From contig CAZKBK010000003.1 in NCBI GenBank assembly GCA_964551035.1, forward strand, positions 1 to 64,000: a stretch of DNA of 64,000 nt, written 5' to 3'. Shown one piece after another: positions 1 through 10,093 of the stretch. Within the stretch, counting starts at the first letter, position 1, and each line of letters begins with the position of its first letter. The notes beneath the pieces were generated by a model that ran no database searches, was not told where the DNA came from, and saw nothing but the letters and a program-made list of their open reading frames with translations. This stretch comes from Chryseosolibacter sp964551035 (lineage in GTDB: Bacteria; Bacteroidota; Bacteroidia; Cytophagales; Cyclobacteriaceae). A program made the position numbers and the translations under genes.

Positions 1-2782
1 TGGTAAGCGTAAGCCTTACATTGCCCAAATGGTCTTTGAGATGATACTGATACTCCGGCGCCGCGCCCGTCATTACCACACGGCCTTCCTCGTGGTTGAT
101 GAACTGCAATTCGTTGTCCTCGAAGATCATCTCCCCGGCGTAGTGGGTCACCTTCGCGTGCGGGCCGAAGACCTCCTGTTTCAGTTTACGTCCCGTCGCG
201 TCGTAGGTGTAGACGATGTACTCGCTGGTGCTTTTACTCACCTTCCTGGGGAGGTTCAGGTGGTTGTATTCAATCGAGGTGATGCCCTTGTTGTCGTCCC
301 TGATCATGTTGCCGTTGGCATCGTAGGCGTACTCCCAACTTGAAGGGTTCGTTTCACTGAAGGACTTTTCCACAAGTTCCTTGAACCCGATCTCATCAGC
401 GTGATCGGCGGTCGCGTCGTTGACCACGTGAAGCTGGTTGCCAATGTATTTGTAGGTGAGGTTGTCGATGTTGCCCTGAGCCACCGCCGCTTTCTTGCTG
501 TTCCGCAGCAGGTTGAGGATGTTCCCGTTCAGGTCATAAGCCGGCCGTTGGGCGGTACCGTCACCAATGCGCTCATTGAAGCGGTTGTCCTCCGCGGGAT
601 TGGTCAGGTTGAAATAGTCCGCTTCAAGAATCCGGTTCATCGGGTCGTAATCATACCCGTAGGACTGTTTGTCGTACCCCACCGTCTTCCATATCGTCTC
701 GCTGATGTTGCCGTTGTATTGCGCATCCCCTCCGTTGGCGGTGGGCGCGTTGTAATTCAGCTTCATGCTGAACAGGTCGTCGCTTCCCGGAGCATCGGGA
801 TCGTTGATGTTCTCCAGCCATCCGCGGATGTTGTAGCGGTAGTCGACAACCTGGCGGAACCCATCCGGGTCGGCCATGGCGGCCTGGTGCGCCTCCTGCT
901 GCGTGGATCCGATTCGCGCGGAAAGCGTCGAACCATTGGGGACGTGAAATCCAGGCTTCAGCACCACACTGGTGGTGGCCACCAGGTCCGTCTCCGACGC
1001 ACTGTACGCCGTGCGTTCGATGGTGGCGTCGTGTATGACGCCGGACTGGCCGATCTCGTCGTCCACCGGCGGGTAACTTTCATGGTGGAGGCCCTTCGCA
1101 ATGACCTGGCCCAGTTCGTTGTAATAGTTCGCCGCGACCACTACCTCCGGTCCGCCGTTGACGGAATGATGCGTCACGAGCAGCCTTCCGGCATGGTCGT
1201 AGCCGAACCGGCGCGTGACCGTGGTGCCTTCGCTCGAAGTACGGGACTTCATGACCTTGCCCACAAAGTCGTATATGGAAGTCGTCCGGTCCACGCCGTT
1301 GCCGCGCGGGTTCGTGGATGCGCTTTGGATGAGCCGGTATTTTTCGTCGTAGTAGTTGGCGGACCACAGGTAGGCCGTGCCCTCCAATACTTTGATCCTT
1401 GTCGCGGTGACCTGTCCCTTTACAAAGGCGTTCTCTTCCGTATCCTGGCCAGAAAGGTGGTTGGATTGAAAGTCATAGGCGGTACCGGCCATGTTGAGAA
1501 AGTCGTAATTATCGTAATAGGTGACCGTGAGGATCTCCAGGTTAGTGGTGGGGAAAACATTCGTGGTGGTGTAGCCATGCGTAGACGGGTTCCCATTGTA
1601 GGTCTCAAAGAAATCATCGGTGTCGATAAGGTCAGTCATCTCCTCCTGGCTGACCGTGGAACCGTGATCGTACAGTCCCGTCATGACCGGGCGATTTAGG
1701 GCGTCGTATTTTGTGAAAATCCACTTATCCTCCAAACGCTGTACGCCATCCTGCGTCAGCACAAGGCGGTCGCGCTCGTCGTAGACCATGTACACCGGCT
1801 CCGCGCCGGGCACTTGTTTAACGATCATCCGTCGGCGGTGGTCGTACTTGTAACGGAAGGCCCAGCGTTGAAGGAATACTTCCTTTACCGCATCCATCTG
1901 ATTGAAATAGTTTGTTGCAAGTTGTCGCGTGGCCTCCGGTGGAATGACACAGACGAGGCTCCCGAAGTCGTCGTAGATGTAGTAGGTGCTGGCCCAATTC
2001 GCATCTTTCTCGGGATCGGTAAGGGATGGCGCGCCGGCAATAGCCTGAACCCGTTTAAGGACGGTGCGCCCCAGCTTATCCACGTATTCGACGACCACGT
2101 TTCCACCCTCATCCACGGTTCTATTTCTCAATAGCGCATTGGCCGCATAGTGCGCGGTGGAATTCACAATTCCGAAGAGATAACCAGCGGGGTAGGAAAT
2201 GGTCCAGATCCGTACTTCGTTAGCAGCATTGAATTCATAACTCTGTTTTACGGTATGATCTGTATCAGGCTGCCAGTCAGCACCCGGCGCTCCCTGTTCA
2301 AGCACACGATTGAGCGGAGAAGGTTCAAAGACCGTTAGGGCCCATGGGTCGGCGTCCGTCGCGACCCCGGCCGGCGCGCCGCCAACGCTGTAAAATGATC
2401 CCTGCTCACTGGATGCGCCAGAAACGTAAAGGCCACTCCTTGTGTCACGGGCGTAGGGAAGATATTTCTTTGCTTCCCTTCCAAAATCGTCGTATTCAAT
2501 CGGAATAACCACATCATGTCCAAGTGGTGATTGCCCGACGTCGACGGATTGGACAGGCCGTCCCAGACCGTCAAAATACCCTACATGCATCATGTAATGG
2601 CTTGAGGGCAAATTGTCCACATCCGTAGCAGGGGTGACGCCCTCCCTTGTGAAGGTGGTAGTCACAATAAGATTCTCCGATTGCTGGAGGATGGCATCAG
2701 GGCCCGTTTGCTGGGCGAAAAGGCCCGGCGGAAAGGCACCGATCAAGACGATGCTCAAGTATCCAAGAGTTGTTTTGTTCAT
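1..2782 (-). CDS. DUF6443 / RHS (YD-repeat) protein, 3' end outside the window
   Basis: The reading frame is open from an ATG at 2782 to the window edge, at least 927 codons with no stop. The start MNKTTLGYLSIVLIG is followed by a hydrophobic stretch and FAQQ, which looks like a signal peptide. Around residues 55-75 the segment YFDGLGRPVQSVD is the DUF6443 signature. YD-type repeats follow, for example YDHAGRLL, YDPMNRIL and YDANGNM. At the window edge the protein reads KDHLGNVRLT, the conserved start of the RHS-associated core. In this family a variable, sometimes toxic, C-terminus follows that core; here it is off the window. The gene starts 83 nt after the stop of the YD-repeat gene 2866-6300 and is probably co-transcribed with it. 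The family is clear. The substrate or effector role is unknown. Confidence 0.9.
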   Translation of the reverse strand, partial: MNKTTLGYLSIVLIGAFPPGLFAQQTGPDAILQQSENLIVTTTFTREGVTPATDVDNLPSSHYMMHVGYFDGLGRPVQSVDVGQSPLGHDVVIPIEYDDFGREAKKYLPYARDTRSGLYVSGASSEQGSFYSVGGAPAGVATDADPWALTVFEPSPLNRVLEQGAPGADWQPDTDHTVKQSYEFNAANEVRIWTISYPAGYLFGIVNSTAHYAANALLRNRTVDEGGNVVVEYVDKLGRTVLKRVQAIAGAPSLTDPEKDANWASTYYIYDDFGSLVCVIPPEATRQLATNYFNQMDAVKEVFLQRWAFRYKYDHRRRMIVKQVPGAEPVYMVYDERDRLVLTQDGVQRLEDKWIFTKYDALNRPVMTGLYDHGSTVSQEEMTDLIDTDDFFETYNGNPSTHGYTTTNVFPTTNLEILTVTYYDNYDFLNMAGTAYDFQSNHLSGQDTEENAFVKGQVTATRIKVLEGTAYLWSANYYDEKYRLIQSASTNPRGNGVDRTTSIYDFVGKVMKSRTSSEGTTVTRRFGYDHAGRLLVTHHSVNGGPEVVVAANYYNELGQVIAKGLHHESYPPVDDEIGQSGVIHDATIERTAYSASETDLVATTSVVLKPGFHVPNGSTLSARIGSTQQEAHQAAMADPDGFRQVVDYRYNIRGWLENINDPDAPGSDDLFSMKLNYNAPTANGGDAQYNGNISETIWKTVGYDKQSYGYDYDPMNRILEADYFNLTNPAEDNRFNERIGDGTAQRPAYDLNGNILNLLRNSKKAAVAQGNIDNLTYKYIGNQLHVVNDATADHADEIGFKELVEKSFSETNPSSWEYAYDANGNMIRDDNKGITSIEYNHLNLPRKVSKSTSEYIVYTYDATGRKLKQEVFGPHAKVTHYAGEMIFEDNELQFINHEEGRVVMTGAAPEYQYHLKDHLGNVRLTLT

Positions 2783-2865
2783 CCTTAAATCGTTTTTAGT
2801 TATCGGATTCAGTCGATTGGCATATGTCTTGCTGGCAAATCTTCTTTCTTGCCATAGTTTCGGCC

Positions 2866-5800
2866 TTACTCCGCGCCCTTAAATTGATACTCATACGTCT
2901 TGATTATGTTGCCTTCATCATCGAGCACAGCCCGCAGTCGTCCCATTCCGTCATAGGTATAATGGGTCTCAACACCGTTTTGGTCCGTCTGCAAAATGAC
3001 GCCGACGCCTGGCTGGTAGTTGTAGGAAATAACCTGGGCATCGCCCAAATGGTCTCGGAGGTAATCCAGTTTTGCATTTATAAAAGTGTTGTTCGTGCTT
3101 TCCTCAAGCAAAGAAAAGTCGCCACCAAGCAACGCCGACACTTCTGTGTAGGACTTGTTCATGACCTGAGCAAGAAGATATCTCCTTCCATATCCCCAAA
3201 TCAAAGTGGCAACTTTCCCATCGGGATAGTGGATTTCCCTTGGTCTTTTAAACAGAACATCGCGAACAATTCTTCCTTCTTGCTCGTAGGCATTCGAGAT
3301 CAATTGCGACGAATTGTGCGGCATACTTTCCGAAGGTACACTCTCATTGCGCTTCCATATTTCTGCCAAACTTCCGTCAGGATTATACACCTTAATCGTT
3401 CCAGAAATAGTCTTTTCAGCTACATAGGATTCTACTTTGATGGGGCGCGCGATTATGTGGTTTAGCAGTAATTCATGCGCCGACGAAACGCTTTCCTCAT
3501 AATTATGCGGATACCAGTATTTTGTTGTAATCGGCCTACCGTCGCTCCCAACAAAGTTTTCCTGCGTAAGCTGGAGGTGCGAAGGGTCGCCATAGTTAAA
3601 CTGTTTCACGGTCGTCTGCTGGTGACCATTGTTATCCACGTATGTTTCCTTCATCCATTCAAGGTAAAACCAATGCGCGTAGGTCTTATACTCTACCGCG
3701 TCAATGTTTTCGATAGCCGCTGTTACAAGTATCGCATCGCCAACTTCCCTATTATGGCATGGATGATGCAAGACACGAGGAACATTATTATTTCCGGGAG
3801 ACAAACAGATGTTGAGACCTGCTGCTAAAATATACCTATGGTTGTGAACGGCAATGCACACCGTCCATGTGGTGGTCTGATTGATCGATTCCTCATCACA
3901 TACTATAGCCACTTCCCTTAGGCAAAATTCATCGAACTTTTTCCTTACTACCATACTAGGGACCACATTCTCAATTCTCGGGTCCTTTACGTAGTTGTTG
4001 ATGCGTTCGAAGACAAGGGCGTAGTCATTCCCATTCTTTTTGAATTTTCTAACAGACTTTTCAAGACCATTATCCCATCCAACGTTAGAGTATGGCGCGC
4101 TCAAAATGTGTTCACCCCAAACGTTGTTTCCAGGTATGTCATTGTTCACAATAAAGCGGTGTTCTTCATAGCCATTTTCGAAAGTTTCACCCAGGCTTTT
4201 AATGACCGTTTCATAGGTAATATGACCACCCGAAAATACACTCAAATTCAGGTTGCTGGTAGAGTAAAGGGTGACGTATTCACATTCATAAAAATCACAA
4301 TTCACTTGAATCTCACCTCCTTCATCGCAATTGTGGCGAGAAGTCGAGTACTGATGATAAACAGGAGCAAATCCGGAAGTCTTCCCCGAACTTTTGCCCG
4401 GTTCTTCAAAGGTCGCATACCGGTATCTTGTGACCAGGTTTTCTCCAGTCTCGGGCGAAAACGAACTTACCCTCGCTACTCGGAATCCACCGACAGGAAT
4501 GTTAGCTGGCACCACGCTCGGGCCTTCGTCACACAAGGAGAAATTGGCATGAGCCTCAACCTCGTCTCCAAAGGCTTTCAGTGTGACCTCATACTGCCTC
4601 CCTCCGGATAAATACAGGGTTTTGGACGAATTGTCGCCTGGATCCACGACTTCTGTAAGCACGTAGGACCCGGTTTGCAAATCCTTTACCGAAAGGCGCC
4701 CGAAAGCATGCAATGGGTCCTCCTGGGCGCCTGGTAGGTAGGACGCAGAGAAATAGAAGGTGACATCCTGACTTATCCCTGAGAGTACAGTATTTATATC
4801 TGTTGCGCCCATACCACCAATTTCGTGGCTCGTTGCGGTCATCGGATAACTCTTCTTTGGAGGATAAATCGTCTTCTCTCCCTCATAGCTGTTTGGCTGG
4901 TAGTCAATTTCGGTGTACCCGCCGGTTGGATACGTGATACGCTTTAGCAATCCCTTTCCCGCAACGGCGTGGTTCGCCTCGCGGTCGCCACCTTTGTTCT
5001 CGAATAGAACGCGCCCGGCGTGATCACGAAAGGCCACTGTGCCTTGCTCCGGCACGAGATACTGGTTCACCCTACCGTTGAAAAACCCCCAATGATCACG
5101 AGCGAATGAAAGCCGTTTGGGTAAGCCGTCTATATCATCATAGATAAAGGAATACTCCCGAACAGCATCTCCATTGTCAGTCTGGGAAATCGAACTCAAA
5201 AACATCCTCTTGTCAATGCCAGACGTAACAATCGCATTATTGCCAAATCCGGTATTCGTTGAAAAGGTGTAGTTGAACCTCCATTTATTGAAGACTTCGT
5301 TGTCCGGAAGCACATACTCAATGCTATCGACTTTATATGCACCAATCAGGTCAGCACGTGTGGCGGAAGTGTGAAAAACAACATCTCCATATCCGTTGGT
5401 ACGAATTCTCTTCAGCCGATGTGTACTGGTGGTAACCAAGCTTATGCACAGCTTGTCATTGATAGTTGGGCATTGATTATTTTCGCATGCAATTGCAACA
5501 GTCTGCTTTTCCGTGAGCGTTTGACTCACGCTGGCCGCGTAGTTGAACGAGTAGCGTTCATAGTCAAAATAAACGGTGTCGCCTTCGGGGTGTACTATTT
5601 GCGTCAGATACCATGCCGTTTCCTGATAGCCTTCGTAATTCTTTCCGCAATAGGGTCCATCGGGAAGCGTGCGCGTGGATTCTCCCGCTCCGAAAAAGTA
5701 CCGAATTCCGTTCTCATCAGTAAGTGAAAATTGAGTCTCGCCATTTTCCACGTATCGTTCGATGTAGATCTTCCGGAAAGGCGTGATGATCGGCACATTA

Positions 5801-6300
5801 TCGAATGTAAACACGAATTTTCCCGTATTACTCAGAAAGTTGAATGCGTAGAGGTCACGTTCTGAGTCAAAGTTCTCTTGGTCGGCAGCATCGAGGTACC
5901 GCAAAAAATCGTAGTTAATACTGCCTGTGTTTTTTGGATAGGGCATAGCTGGGTTGTATATGAGATCGTCCTTATCCCGGACGATCCGTGTGATGACGCC
6001 ACCGGCATTGAGCGACCAATTCATACCCACGTCGCTGGCAATCTGATCAACCTGTACGCCCCCCGACGAATAGTTTAGCGTGACCGGGATAGTCAGATTT
6101 GCCGTTTTTAGGGTGTAAAGGTCCACTGAAGTAGACATCACCCCAGTAGACATATTGATCGGTGTGAGACCGTACTTTCCAAGTTCGGCTGCGTTTGGTG
6201 ATGGTGGTAGGAAATTGTAGGACTTGTCGACTTGAGCAAAGGTTCTCCCAGCAACAAAGATCAAAATCACCCCAATGCTGACCCGGCAGGCGAACCTCAT
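2866..6300 (-). CDS. Secreted YD-repeat / RHS-like protein (1144 aa)
   Basis: I chose the ATG at 6300 because MRFACRVSIGVILIFVAG...FAQ gives a signal peptide directly after it; the frame stays open to 6426 upstream. The mature N-terminus (PPSPNAAELGKYG, then STGVMSTSVDLYTL and NYSSGGVQVDQ) matches the N-terminal beta-rich domain of large Bacteroidota proteins found upstream of DUF6443 genes. The C-terminus has a YD repeat (THYTYDGMGRLRAVLDDEGN) and ends soon after it, without an RHS core or toxin domain. The middle is long and rich in Tyr, Asn and Asp. It is the penultimate gene of the leftward array and precedes the DUF6443 gene. A shell or carrier role with that partner is inferred from the pairing, not shown. 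Confidence 0.85.
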   Translation of the reverse strand: MRFACRVSIGVILIFVAGRTFAQVDKSYNFLPPSPNAAELGKYGLTPINMSTGVMSTSVDLYTLKTANLTIPVTLNYSSGGVQVDQIASDVGMNWSLNAGGVITRIVRDKDDLIYNPAMPYPKNTGSINYDFLRYLDAADQENFDSERDLYAFNFLSNTGKFVFTFDNVPIITPFRKIYIERYVENGETQFSLTDENGIRYFFGAGESTRTLPDGPYCGKNYEGYQETAWYLTQIVHPEGDTVYFDYERYSFNYAASVSQTLTEKQTVAIACENNQCPTINDKLCISLVTTSTHRLKRIRTNGYGDVVFHTSATRADLIGAYKVDSIEYVLPDNEVFNKWRFNYTFSTNTGFGNNAIVTSGIDKRMFLSSISQTDNGDAVREYSFIYDDIDGLPKRLSFARDHWGFFNGRVNQYLVPEQGTVAFRDHAGRVLFENKGGDREANHAVAGKGLLKRITYPTGGYTEIDYQPNSYEGEKTIYPPKKSYPMTATSHEIGGMGATDINTVLSGISQDVTFYFSASYLPGAQEDPLHAFGRLSVKDLQTGSYVLTEVVDPGDNSSKTLYLSGGRQYEVTLKAFGDEVEAHANFSLCDEGPSVVPANIPVGGFRVARVSSFSPETGENLVTRYRYATFEEPGKSSGKTSGFAPVYHQYSTSRHNCDEGGEIQVNCDFYECEYVTLYSTSNLNLSVFSGGHITYETVIKSLGETFENGYEEHRFIVNNDIPGNNVWGEHILSAPYSNVGWDNGLEKSVRKFKKNGNDYALVFERINNYVKDPRIENVVPSMVVRKKFDEFCLREVAIVCDEESINQTTTWTVCIAVHNHRYILAAGLNICLSPGNNNVPRVLHHPCHNREVGDAILVTAAIENIDAVEYKTYAHWFYLEWMKETYVDNNGHQQTTVKQFNYGDPSHLQLTQENFVGSDGRPITTKYWYPHNYEESVSSAHELLLNHIIARPIKVESYVAEKTISGTIKVYNPDGSLAEIWKRNESVPSESMPHNSSQLISNAYEQEGRIVRDVLFKRPREIHYPDGKVATLIWGYGRRYLLAQVMNKSYTEVSALLGGDFSLLEESTNNTFINAKLDYLRDHLGDAQVISYNYQPGVGVILQTDQNGVETHYTYDGMGRLRAVLDDEGNIIKTYEYQFKGAE

Positions 6301-6490
6301 CGAACCAGGACATTTTGTGAGAGTTCGCCTATTAACGGATTCAACCCTTATCCTAATAGGATTCAAACGCGGATTTGAGGGGAAAGTTAGATATGTGCTC
6401 ATAGATCTGATGTTTGGAAGGTGCATTGTTATAGGTCAAATATCTTGGTTAACGTTTTTCTATTTCAGTATCATTTTTTAACATAGGCGT

Positions 6491-7570
6491 CTAGGCTTTC
6501 ATTAGGTGCTCTACCTTTCGACTAAGTATCTTATTTTCTTTCCTCATTTGCTGTAGGGTATCCACGAGCGCCTCAATCTTCTCTTTCATGGACACAGGTC
6601 GCACTTTTCGCTCCGCTACAAGGTCTTCAACCTTCACTTCCCGCTCGGTTGGCAGTGGCGTGAATCTCTGCACATTCGTCGACATACGGTCATCCGTCCC
6701 ACATCTTTCCTGCAACTTCGCAATCACTTTGTCTTGCTCAATCACATACAGCGTCAACTCCTCAATTTTCTTGAGCAGTATCATCTCCATCTCCCCCACA
6801 TTCACCCCCTCTTCTTCCATCTCCTTCGCCGACGGTACTTCCGGGAGATGTTTGTGCTCATCGATGTACGCTTTCACTTCCTCCAGCGAGGGCAGGGGAT
6901 AATCCTTTTCGAAGACGTAGTCGGGGCCGGGGACGGTGAGATCGACTTTGACTTCCTCGGCGTGTATGCCGCCCTTCACCGTTAATGTTGCATCAGGGAT
7001 GTCCGTCCCGATCCCGACAAAAACACCGCTTTGGTTTGACGACATATTCATCACGACACGATCGTTGGCCTGGACGCCGCCACCGCTCTCCGAGTCGGCA
7101 TTGATGACCCTGAACTCCATGCTGCCCACTTTTTCATCGTTCCTGTATACAAAATGTACCTTGGAATCCTGCATGAACGTCGACAACGACTCTGCATCCG
7201 TCGCATGGCGGCGGATCACAAAGGGCCTGTTTTGATCAGGGTAGTCACTGTACGTGGTAAAAGTACCGTTCACCGCCAGGGCCGGAACGCCCGACGGGAC
7301 AATAGTACCATTGACAACCATCGCCGCCGTTGGCGATGGCAGGCCAACACCAACCCTTCCATTTTGGCGAAAGGTCGTCCCGTTGATCTTAAAATACCGG
7401 TCGCTGAAAGAGGACAAGATAAGATTGGTGCTCGCATCCTGTGAGGCCTGCCAGTAGGTCGCATTCCCTTCGAGGACGAGGGTCTTTCCGTCAAATATGA
7501 AAGGGCCGTCCTGGGCCATGCTGGCCAGCGCGGAAAGCGATATCGAGATAATGACAAGGATTTTTTTCAT
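6491..7570 (-). CDS. Secreted head-plus-constant-tail paralog P1 (359 aa)
   Basis: The signal peptide MKKILVIISISLSALASMAQ starts at the ATG at 7570. The head (about residues 20-200) holds two copies of the VGVG/VGIG-xxxP repeat seen in secreted Bacteroidota tail-fibre-like proteins. The constant module (6749-6964) follows: HAEEVKVDLTVPGPDYVFEK through LPEVPSAKEMEEEG and a GEMEMILLKK helix. A Lys/Glu-rich coiled coil runs to the end. Phage tail-fibre proteins normally have no signal peptide, so a cell-surface or secreted location fits better. The gene lies 18 nt after P2 and 190 nt before the YD-repeat gene. No function is known to me; trimeric display of the head on a coiled-coil stalk is inference. 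Confidence 0.85.
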   Translation of the reverse strand: MKKILVIISISLSALASMAQDGPFIFDGKTLVLEGNATYWQASQDASTNLILSSFSDRYFKINGTTFRQNGRVGVGLPSPTAAMVVNGTIVPSGVPALAVNGTFTTYSDYPDQNRPFVIRRHATDAESLSTFMQDSKVHFVYRNDEKVGSMEFRVINADSESGGGVQANDRVVMNMSSNQSGVFVGIGTDIPDATLTVKGGIHAEEVKVDLTVPGPDYVFEKDYPLPSLEEVKAYIDEHKHLPEVPSAKEMEEEGVNVGEMEMILLKKIEELTLYVIEQDKVIAKLQERCGTDDRMSTNVQRFTPLPTEREVKVEDLVAERKVRPVSMKEKIEALVDTLQQMRKENKILSRKVEHLMKA

Positions 7571-7588
7571 ACTGTATCGTAAGTTAGA

Positions 7589-8608
7589 CTAGTCGATTGA
7601 ATTTTTTGATTGATCTTTCCGGAGATGTTCCAGCAGCGCGTCGAGGGAATGCTGCTGGTCCGACAACCTGGCTTCCATTAGCTCAAGGCGCTTGATCAAT
7701 TCTCCGTTTTGGTTCCTGATCTGCGCATTTGTCTGTTCAAGGTCGATAACATACAGCGTCAGTTCCTCCACCTTCTTCAACAACACCATCTCCATTTCCC
7801 CCACATTCACCCCCTCTTCCTCCATCTCCTTCGCCGACGGAACTTCCGGCAGGTGCTCGTGTTCATCGATGTACGCTTTCACTTCCTCCAGCGCGGGCAG
7901 GGGATAATCTTTTTCGAAGACGTAGTCAGGGCCGGGGACGGTGAGATCGACTTTTACTTCTTCGGCGTGGACCGTTCCTTTCACGGTGAGTTTCTCGTCA
8001 GGCGAGTCGGTGCCTATGCCGACGTTGCCGCCATTGAAGTATGTTGGCCCATCGGAGTGGATTACAAACATGGATTCGATGTTATCGTTGCGGCCCACAA
8101 TGTAGCCGTCGGCCACGCCGTTCATGGCAACGCGGTAGCTGCCGCCCTTGCTGACGACGATGTGTTGTTTTGCGACAATGTTACCGTCGACATATAACTT
8201 GTTCGTCGACGGGAGCCCGCCAATACCAACGTTGCCGCCGTTGGAAGTCACCACCAGGTGGCCGTCACTTGTCGTTTTCAGATTTGTATAGTTAGTGGTG
8301 CCGCCATCATATACTCGGATCCCACCGGAACCACCCTGGTAATTATAGTTGAACCGTACGTCGCTGGTTCCTCCGCCGGAGGAAATGGCCAGCGTGCCGG
8401 CGTTCTTTCGCCGAATGACGGCGTCGCCACTGGCCGGCTCAATTTCAAGGCCATAGCTGGAGGTGCTGTGAAAACCGTTCGCGCTGAATTTACCCGGATG
8501 AATAAGGGTCACGTTCCCCGGCGAACTCGTCGTGGTCTCGACATAAGTCGTTTGCGCTATGCCAACGGATGCCATCATCATGGCGACAATCACAAGAAGT
8601 GCTTTCAT
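7589..8608 (-). CDS. Secreted head-plus-constant-tail paralog P2 (339 aa)
   Basis: The signal peptide MKALLVIVAMMMASVGIAQ starts at 8608, only 2 nt after the stop of the preceding paralog, so translation is probably coupled. The head is unlike that of P1: Ser/Thr/Gly-rich, with NGGNVGIG repeats near residues 125 and 195. The constant module lies at 7754-7969 and differs from P1 at only a few residues (PALEEV for PSLEEV, EHEHLP for EHKHLP). A heptad-like tail ends KDQSKNSID. The contrast between a diverged head and a nearly constant tail is the main feature. The role is unknown; a secreted or surface location is inferred from the signal peptide. Confidence 0.85.
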   Translation of the reverse strand: MKALLVIVAMMMASVGIAQTTYVETTTSSPGNVTLIHPGKFSANGFHSTSSYGLEIEPASGDAVIRRKNAGTLAISSGGGTSDVRFNYNYQGGSGGIRVYDGGTTNYTNLKTTSDGHLVVTSNGGNVGIGGLPSTNKLYVDGNIVAKQHIVVSKGGSYRVAMNGVADGYIVGRNDNIESMFVIHSDGPTYFNGGNVGIGTDSPDEKLTVKGTVHAEEVKVDLTVPGPDYVFEKDYPLPALEEVKAYIDEHEHLPEVPSAKEMEEEGVNVGEMEMVLLKKVEELTLYVIDLEQTNAQIRNQNGELIKRLELMEARLSDQQHSLDALLEHLRKDQSKNSID

Positions 8609-8610
8609 GG

Positions 8611-10041
8611 TTACTCTGTTTTATTGGTCAATATTTCCACCTGCTTCCGGAGTTCTACAAGCTCGCGACTCTGCGTGTCGCTCACTTCCTTCATGTTGAT
8701 CAGGTGCAACGTCAGTTCCTCCACCTTCTTAAGCAAAATCATGTTCATCGCCGCGAGATGCACTCCCTCCTCTTCCATCTCCCCCGCCGACGGAACTTCC
8801 GGCAGGTGCTTGTGTTCGTCGATGTATTTCTTCACTTCCTCCAGCGAGGGCAGCGGATAATCTTTTTCGAAGACGTAGTCGGGGCCGGGGACGGTGAGAT
8901 CGACTTTTACTTCCTCGGCGTGGACCGTTCCATTGACGGTGAGTTTTTCGTCGGGCGTTGCCGTGCCAATGCCGACGTTGCCGTTGCCCGTAACCCTCAG
9001 CTGGGTTCCGCTTATGTTTTTCAGTTTCAGAAGGTCCCATGAAGTGGAGGCTCCGTTATCGACGACTATGCCGCGGTTGTCTTCGGAGTAGTTCCCACCG
9101 AGGTGAATTTGCGACACGGCCCGAAGGGTACCTGATACATCCAGCATGGCTACGGGGCTGTTGGTTCCGACCCCTATGCTTCCTTTTACCAGCAAGTCAT
9201 TCTTACCGGGGTTTCCCCAACCGTAGGCATCAGAAACAAGAATGCCACCTGCTTTGAGTCCCGACGCCGAGGTCTTGTCTGGTGAGTTAATAAGAGAAAG
9301 GTATTTGTTCAATTCCTGAGTGCCGATACCCGTATAAATTGTAGGGTTAGAAGTTCCGTCCAGTTCCAAGACCATGTGCCCCTTGACGTGAAGCTTTTCC
9401 CGGGGAGCATCAGTGCCCACCCCAACTCGTCCCGAGGCCTGAACCACCAAATGGGGATGCCACGTATTCGAATTCCATGCTTCCGTGCCAACGGAAAACA
9501 TATCCCCGACCGAGCCTAAATCATCGCCGATATTTACCCGAAGTTGTGTGGCATTTTAACCGTTGTTGTACCGCGCCAGCCACAGCCTGTCAGTATTGCC
9601 TGACGCGCCAAGCAGCTCAAGTTTGGCGCCGTATCCTTGAGTAATCGCATTGTCTGTGCCCAACTGAACGGTTCCATCCTGCAAAAGGGTCATCCGCGTA
9701 ATGTCGTTCGTCTGAAGTACGAGATCACTGGTCTGATAGGAACTGATCGCGCCATAAACGGTTACGGGTTTGTTGAAGTAGAACTTCGGCATATCCGTCT
9801 GGAAATGCGCCCAACTCCCATTCATCGGACCCATGTCAAGGTATCCGTAGATAGTCCTTAATCTGAGCGCGCCACCGGATCCGTTTCCACGAATACTGCC
9901 CATAACATGCAGCTTTTCCTGGGGGGCTGTTGTTCCTATTCCGACGTTACCGTCGAAATGCTGAACGGTAGCGTCACCTTGCCATTGAGCCAACAGGGTA
10001 GCCGGCAAGAGTAAGGAAAAAACTAATGTGAGCAATTTCAT
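8611..10041 (-). pseudogene. Paralog P3, split by one in-frame TAA at 9556-9558
   Basis: The ATG at 10041 starts MKLLTLVFSLLLPATLLAQW, a signal peptide. The frame is open to WLARYNNG, then meets TAA (9558-9556), then stays open in the same frame through NATQLRVNIGDD to the stop at 8611. Paralog P4 reads WLARYNNGDNASQLRLNIGD at this point, so one codon (GAC in P4) is replaced by TAA and nothing is lost or shifted. Without the stop it would be a 476-residue paralog with the constant module at 8707-8922. An internal ATG at 9501 could restart translation but lacks a signal peptide. It may be a recent nonsense mutation, a phase or selection effect, or a sequencing error. Pseudogene is the conservative call. 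Confidence 0.8.
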
Positions 10042-10093
10042 AGATTCACTTTTCATTTAGGTTCATTCTACGGGCGAACTGTGTCCGGTCCGT

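Noticed and set aside
401..1699. A 432-codon plus-strand frame
   Set aside because: It is the complement of the RHS gene, whose minus frame is open over the whole stretch with clear YD repeats. The plus product is Val/Arg-rich without any domain.
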